Shown piece by piece: positions 22,568 through 22,779 of a stretch of 22,779 bases of DNA. Position numbers and translations under genes: made by a program. Source of the DNA: an uncultured Bacilli bacterium (GTDB lineage Bacteria; Bacillota_I; Bacilli_A; RF39; UBA660); the NCBI GenBank assembly GCA_947624845.1, contig CANQMB010000006.1, positions 1 through 22,779 of the forward strand. The letters are read 5' to 3'. Positions within the stretch are counted from its first letter, which is position 1. Each line of letters begins with the position of its first letter. The notes beneath the pieces are model-generated. The model was not told the origin of the DNA. It saw nothing but the letters and a program-made list of their open reading frames with translations, and searched no databases.

Positions 22568-22779
22568 ATGAAAAAGATATGGAAACAATTCAAAGAAAAA
22601 TTGAAAACAGAGAATCCATATTTAGGATTGATGGGAATTCTAAGTGTTTTTTTGGTTGTCGGAGGATTTTCATTTGCTTTTTATTCATCCTACCAAGAAA
22701 GTAGAGGAAGCCTAAATATTATTACTGGAACTTTAGTTTATAAAATAGAAAGTGAAGAATTAAAAGACAACAAGATTGA
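22568..22779 (+). CDS. N-terminal part of a membrane-anchored or secreted surface protein (runs off the window)
   Basis: Seventy codons are readable and the frame is open at the window end. A basic N-terminus (MKKIWKQFKEKLKTENP) is followed by one hydrophobic helix (about 19-41, LGLMGILSVFLVVGGFSFAFY) and then SSYQESRGSLNIITGTLVYKI. The pattern after the helix, 'Ser-x-Thr-Gly-Thr-Leu-x-hydrophobic', is loosely like secreted TasA/camelysin-type fibre proteins, but this is weak and I do not assign the family. Its ribosome-binding site GAGG (22554-22557) starts just after the right inverted repeat, so its transcription should depend on the orientation of the upstream segment. Confidence 0.75.
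   Translation, partial: MKKIWKQFKEKLKTENPYLGLMGILSVFLVVGGFSFAFYSSYQESRGSLNIITGTLVYKIESEELKDNKI

Noticed and set aside
1..22779. CRISPR arrays, tRNA or rRNA genes, insertion sequences
   Set aside because: No regularly spaced repeats, no cloverleaf sequences and no transposase-like frames were found on either strand.

Overview
The window comes from a very AT-rich, low-GC Gram-positive chromosome. The order rpsK-rpoA-rplQ-(SDR)-ecfA1-ecfA2-ecfT-truA-rplM-rpsI is the classic Firmicutes/Bacilli ribosomal-operon tail. TGA is used as a true stop (for example in the ATGA overlap of the flippase and polymerase genes), so this is not the Mycoplasma code. An LCP-family wall-polymer ligase, an M23 peptidase and a polysaccharide cluster imply a walled cell. 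The overall look suggests an uncultured gut-type Bacilli or Mollicutes-relative lineage; I cannot name a species.

Layout. 1-6291: housekeeping block (S11 tail, RNA polymerase alpha, L17, a short-chain dehydrogenase with its own promoter, an ECF vitamin-transporter energizing module with eroded ABC motifs, TruA, an L13-type leader, L13 and S9). 6349-7343: a two-gene holin-like plus M23 endolysin-like cassette. 7370-8170 (minus): a ZIP metal transporter. It diverges from an exported protein of unknown function (8297-9778), and a perfect palindrome sits in the shared promoter region. 9845-10036 (minus): a small ribbon-helix-helix regulator next to tandem repeats.

10351-22138: a complete-looking surface polysaccharide locus. 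It holds a priming glycosyl-1-phosphate transferase, a DUF4422 transferase, a GT4 glycosyltransferase, a CDP-glycerol-type glycerophosphotransferase, a Wzx flippase, a Wzy polymerase, an ATP-grasp ligase, an acyltransferase, a PIG-L deacetylase fused to a discoidin-like domain, and an LCP ligase. The logic is: prime on undecaprenyl phosphate, extend and decorate, flip, polymerise, then attach to the wall. No chain-length regulator/kinase pair and no nucleotide-sugar synthesis genes are visible here.

The most exciting signals are two apparent phase-variation devices near the right end. (1) The acyltransferase gene is broken by a (TA)9 repeat; two more bases would restore about 45 further in-frame codons. 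(2) Between the LCP gene and a partial surface-protein gene lies a 263-bp segment. It is bounded by 24-bp perfect inverted repeats, each built like a tyrosine-recombinase site, and encloses a near-consensus promoter that at present points away from the surface-protein gene. This looks like an invertible promoter switch caught in the OFF orientation.
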